This document shows, one piece after another, positions 61,833 through 64,000 of a stretch of DNA of 64,000 nucleotides. The translations under genes were made by a program, and so were the position numbers. The notes beneath the pieces were generated by a model. The model saw nothing but the letters and a program-made list of their open reading frames with translations, ran no database searches and was not told the DNA's origin. Location of the stretch: the NCBI GenBank assembly GCA_018883725.1, contig JAHLFN010000076.1, positions 35,510-99,509 of the forward strand, in the 5' to 3' direction. The stretch comes from Candidatus Fusobacterium pullicola (GTDB lineage: Bacteria > Fusobacteriota > Fusobacteriia > Fusobacteriales > Fusobacteriaceae). Each line of letters starts with the position of its first letter. Position 1 is the first letter of the stretch.

Positions 61833-63023
61833 CTATCCTCTTGAGATGATTCTAGCAATAGGAATTGTCTTATGTGCAATACATTTTTTCTTTGAAGTAG
61901 AACCATTATTTACTAATTCCCAGTTAGTTCCATTTTCAAGATCTTCATCTGTAGGAGAGTTAGAAGCCTGAGATTTTTTAGTATAAGAAATTCCATATGG
62001 TGCAAAAACTTTTCTTTGTCTTGAATAAAGTGTAGTTTCTCCTCCATTTGTTTTAGGATCTCTAGCCATTTCTGCAGGAACTTTAGCTCCTATATTTTCA
62101 TAGTCAAAAGCTCCATCTCCTAGTATATATGATGTATAGATTACTGCATTTTGAATATGTTGTACATATTCTCCATCTTTTACATCAGAGATAACTGTTG
62201 CTACTGTTTCTTTTGCTACTTCTCCTTGCCCTGTTCCTGGAGTTGCTACTTTTAAAGCTCCTTCATCTGTAGCTAAACATCTCACATATAAAGTTTCTTT
62301 AATCTCTGTAGGCATTCCGTCATCAATTAATACAAGTCTTCCATTCCAACTTCCTAATGCTAAATCTCTTTGTATTCCATCTTTATCTGTGTATTTTAAA
62401 TAGTTCAAAAGTTTTAAATTTTCTAAATTAGTTGAAATTGCTGAATGTACAATAACTAATGAAAATCTATGTTTGTGGTCTCCAGATGCTTTTTGAATAG
62501 CTGTATTTAAAGAAGCTGGCCCAACCACTGATTTAGCAATAGATTCTTTTGAAATATCTAATGTATGATTATTTACAAATTCAAGATTTTCTTTTCCAGT
62601 CATTGCAAATATTCCTTTTAGAATAGAAAGTATTGTGGCTTGGTCAATCTCTCCCCAATATTCAGCTATTTGCTCTGCAACATTATCCATAAAATCTACT
62701 CCACCTGTTATATCATAAGAAAAATCTCCTTCTGTCCAAGCTTTAGCTCTACCAATGACTACTACTCCTCTTTCATAAGTTTCTGTTCTTGTTGATTCAA
62801 TATCTGTTTTTCCGTCATAGTTTACAGGAACTCCATCTAAAAGTCCATAGAAAGGAATAGTAGCATATCCTGTTCCTGTTTGAGAACTAAATACTGATCT
62901 TATAGCCTCATTTCCTTTTACAGCTTTAGATTTAATCAGTTCATTTCTTTTTGTATTAGGTATTCTATCTACATATTTTCCAAATGCTTGTCCATTAAAA
63001 CTTTTTTCATCAAATTTTCCCAT
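61833..63023 (-). CDS. Major capsid protein
   Basis: 396 residues: FNGQAFGKYVDRIPNTKRNELIKSKAV, TIPFYGLLDGVPVNYDGKTDI, GRAKAWTEGDFSYDITGGVDFMDNVAEQIAEYWGEIDQATIL, VIVHSAISTNLENL. It is a HK97-fold coat protein of the kind paired with a scaffold gene just upstream. Confidence 0.85.
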   Translation of the reverse strand: MGKFDEKSFNGQAFGKYVDRIPNTKRNELIKSKAVKGNEAIRSVFSSQTGTGYATIPFYGLLDGVPVNYDGKTDIESTRTETYERGVVVIGRAKAWTEGDFSYDITGGVDFMDNVAEQIAEYWGEIDQATILSILKGIFAMTGKENLEFVNNHTLDISKESIAKSVVGPASLNTAIQKASGDHKHRFSLVIVHSAISTNLENLKLLNYLKYTDKDGIQRDLALGSWNGRLVLIDDGMPTEIKETLYVRCLATDEGALKVATPGTGQGEVAKETVATVISDVKDGEYVQHIQNAVIYTSYILGDGAFDYENIGAKVPAEMARDPKTNGGETTLYSRQRKVFAPYGISYTKKSQASNSPTDEDLENGTNWELVNNGSTSKKKCIAHKTIPIARIISRG

Positions 63024-63040
63024 TATTCATCACTCCTTAA

Positions 63041-63628
63041 TTAATCTATTTTTGCTCCTGGATTTTCTGCTAAATATTTTTCCATTTGAGAATAAGTCAT
63101 CTCATTAAAATTAACTTTCTTTTCAGGATTTCCTGCTGGACTTCCACCTTTAGGTGTTTGTGTTACTTCAAATAAAAAAGATGAGTCAGCTGCTGCTTTT
63201 AAAACTTTTAATTGCTCATCAAGTCCTACAACTTTCCCATCTTCTCCTATTTTTGCTCCATCTAAATTTAATAATGCTTTTACTGCTTTATTATTTTTAG
63301 CTCCTGCACTCATTAGTGCTATATCTAAAGCATTATCTAATCTGATTTTTGCTATGTTCTCAGCATACTCCTTATCTTTAGACTTTTGAGTTTCTTGCAT
63401 ATCTGATATTTGCTTTTTAAGTTCTTCATTATCTCCTACATTCTTTTTCACCTCCTCTAAATTCTTAATTAATGACTTATTACTCTCAGCTAGTTGATTT
63501 TTTTCAGTTTCTAGCTCTAAATATTTAGCTCTTTCCACATATCCTTCTAACTCTTTTTTAGATTCTCCAGCTACTTTTAGAGCTAGTTCCTCTTTAAGTC
63601 CTAATGCTACTAATTGCTCTTTAGTCAT
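63041..63628 (-). CDS. Capsid scaffolding protein
   Basis: 195 residues, mostly coiled coil (ELETEKNQLAESNKSLIKNLEE, KKQISDMQETQKSKDKEY) with a flexible C-terminus rich in Gly, Asn and Pro (TPKGGSPAGNPEKKVNF), as in GP20/DUF4355-type scaffolds. It directs capsid assembly and is then lost. Confidence 0.85.
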   Translation of the reverse strand: MTKEQLVALGLKEELALKVAGESKKELEGYVERAKYLELETEKNQLAESNKSLIKNLEEVKKNVGDNEELKKQISDMQETQKSKDKEYAENIAKIRLDNALDIALMSAGAKNNKAVKALLNLDGAKIGEDGKVVGLDEQLKVLKAAADSSFLFEVTQTPKGGSPAGNPEKKVNFNEMTYSQMEKYLAENPGAKID

Positions 63629-63644
63629 TTATTTTTCCTCCTCT

Positions 63645-63746
63645 TTATTTTTTATTCATACCCTTTCTTTCTCTTATAGTTCCCCAAATAAAGCCAATTC
63701 CTAGTCCTATTACAAGTCCTATAAAAAAATATCCTGCTGGTGTCAT
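63645..63746 (-). CDS. Small single-pass membrane protein, 33 residues
   Basis: ATG at 63746 behind AGGAGA; reads MTPAGYFFIGLVIGLGIGFI then WGTIRERKGMNKK. One glycine-rich membrane helix with a basic tail. Too short for routine gene calling. Function unknown. Confidence 0.6.
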   Translation of the reverse strand: MTPAGYFFIGLVIGLGIGFIWGTIRERKGMNKK

Positions 63747-63751
63747 TTCTC

Positions 63752-63862
63752 TCATCTCCTTTTAGTTCTATATAAAAAAGAGCAAGGAATACCACTAGCA
63801 TAAGTTCCCCACCCTATTTTGTACCATCTTTCATGATTGATAAAAGCAAAAATTTCTCCCAT
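63752..63862 (-). CDS. Small phage protein, 36 residues
   Basis: ATG at 63862 behind a weak GAGG; reads MGEIFAFINHERWYKIGWGT then YASGIPCSFLYRTKRR. Aromatic-rich. The next small gene's ribosome site overlaps its stop. No function claimed. Confidence 0.5.
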   Translation of the reverse strand: MGEIFAFINHERWYKIGWGTYASGIPCSFLYRTKRR

Positions 63863-63864
63863 TT

Positions 63865-63996
63865 TTACGCCTCTTTTTTTATGTTTTTATCATTGTCTAT
63901 TCTAGCTAATAACGTATTATAATAACCAATCATATGAGACATTTGAATAGCTAAAAGCTGTCTTTGATATTCATTTGTATATTGAGGTTCTTCCAT
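63865..63996 (-). CDS. Small phage protein, possibly truncated by the window edge
   Basis: Frame from an ATG at 63996 reads MEEPQYTNEYQRQLLAIQMS then HMIGYYNTLLARIDNDKNIKKEA, stop at 63865. The true start may lie beyond 64000. Confidence 0.5.
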   Translation of the reverse strand: MEEPQYTNEYQRQLLAIQMSHMIGYYNTLLARIDNDKNIKKEA

Positions 63997-64000
63997 TTCT

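Larger units (their letters stand above)
47580..64000 (-). mobile_element. Contractile-tailed prophage, late region (PBSX/Xkd-like), truncated by the window edge
   Basis: Twenty-four or so minus-strand genes in canonical late order: small proteins, scaffold, capsid, connectors, tail terminator, sheath, tube, chaperone with frameshift, tape measure, LysM and Xkd-type baseplate genes, baseplate J, YmfQ-like, tail fibre, fibre-assembly protein, lysozyme, small membrane proteins. The presence of scaffold and capsid argues for a phage rather than a capsidless tailocin. Portal, terminase, integrase and repressor would lie beyond 64000. Confidence 0.92.

Noticed and set aside
47580..64000. Tailocin (phage-tail bacteriocin) instead of phage
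   Set aside because: Scaffold, major capsid and head-tail connector genes are present and intact.
1..64000. tRNA genes, rRNA genes, CRISPR arrays, IS elements
   Set aside because: None could be recognised: no cloverleaf with GTTCRANYC, no spaced direct repeats and no transposase motifs.

Overview
The window is AT-rich DNA that reads like a Fusobacterium chromosome. It carries an outer-membrane beta-barrel C-terminus and a periplasmic binding protein with a non-lipoprotein signal peptide, so the cell is a diderm. Its metabolism is that of an anaerobe: cobalt-early cobalamin synthesis, radical-SAM ThiH, and a fused NfnAB-type flavoenzyme. The genus is an inference; the species cannot be told from the window. 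No tRNA, rRNA, CRISPR array or IS transposase was recognised.

Layout. 1-6.3 kb: a partial outer membrane protein, a tiny promoter-terminator unit, a Fic gene broken by three A-tract frameshifts, nfo, a nitroreductase, a cupin behind a Crp/Fnr-like palindrome, a hypothetical gene behind a 22-bp palindrome, an RsuA-type pseudouridine synthase and a tyrosine recombinase. 6.3-11.5 kb: a minus-strand run comB, frameshifted lipoprotein, radical SAM, RpiR regulator, nagB, nagA (amino-sugar catabolism). 11.5-16.8 kb: a polar amino acid ABC transporter preceded by what looks like a leader-peptide attenuator, then a class I aminotransferase and a dicarboxylate/amino acid symporter. 16.9-29 kb: a 13-gene anaerobic cobalamin operon (cbiP-cbiB-cobD-cbiA-cbiC-cbiD-cbiE-cbiT-cbiL-cbiF-cbiG-cbiH-cbiJ) under a cobalamin riboswitch with terminator. 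29-35.4 kb: a compact UvrD-like helicase, a Gfo/Idh/MocA oxidoreductase, an orphan double-domain ABC permease, holA and a Bax-like glucosaminidase. 35.5-40.3 kb: thiC-S-G-H-F-E under a TPP riboswitch. 40.3-44.6 kb: fused NfnAB-type flavoenzyme, a DUF3102-like protein and a ParA ATPase with AbrB-like N-terminal repeats. 44.6-47.4 kb: a Ca/Mn-type P-type ATPase behind a probable yybP-ykoY (Mn2+) riboswitch. From 47.6 kb to the right edge: the late half of a contractile-tailed prophage (PBSX/Xkd-like), read right to left: small proteins, scaffold, capsid, connectors, sheath, tube, tail chaperone, tape measure, baseplate, tail fibre, lysis.

Most interesting. (1) The tail-fibre gene has a second, inverted C-terminal tip on the opposite strand. 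The two tips converge, and both begin at the same Leu-Asp-Asn stretch carried by a 9-bp inverted repeat, which suggests a DNA-inversion switch of receptor binding. (2) The ABC transporter leader has a consensus promoter, a 28-codon ORF with early AGG/AGA arginine codons, and a terminator whose 5' arm can pair with the last codons of that ORF, the layout of classical ribosome-stall attenuation. (3) A secreted-protein moron with its own promoter and terminator sits inside the tail operon. (4) The tail chaperone ends on a textbook A AAA AAC slippery site leading into an otherwise hidden second frame.
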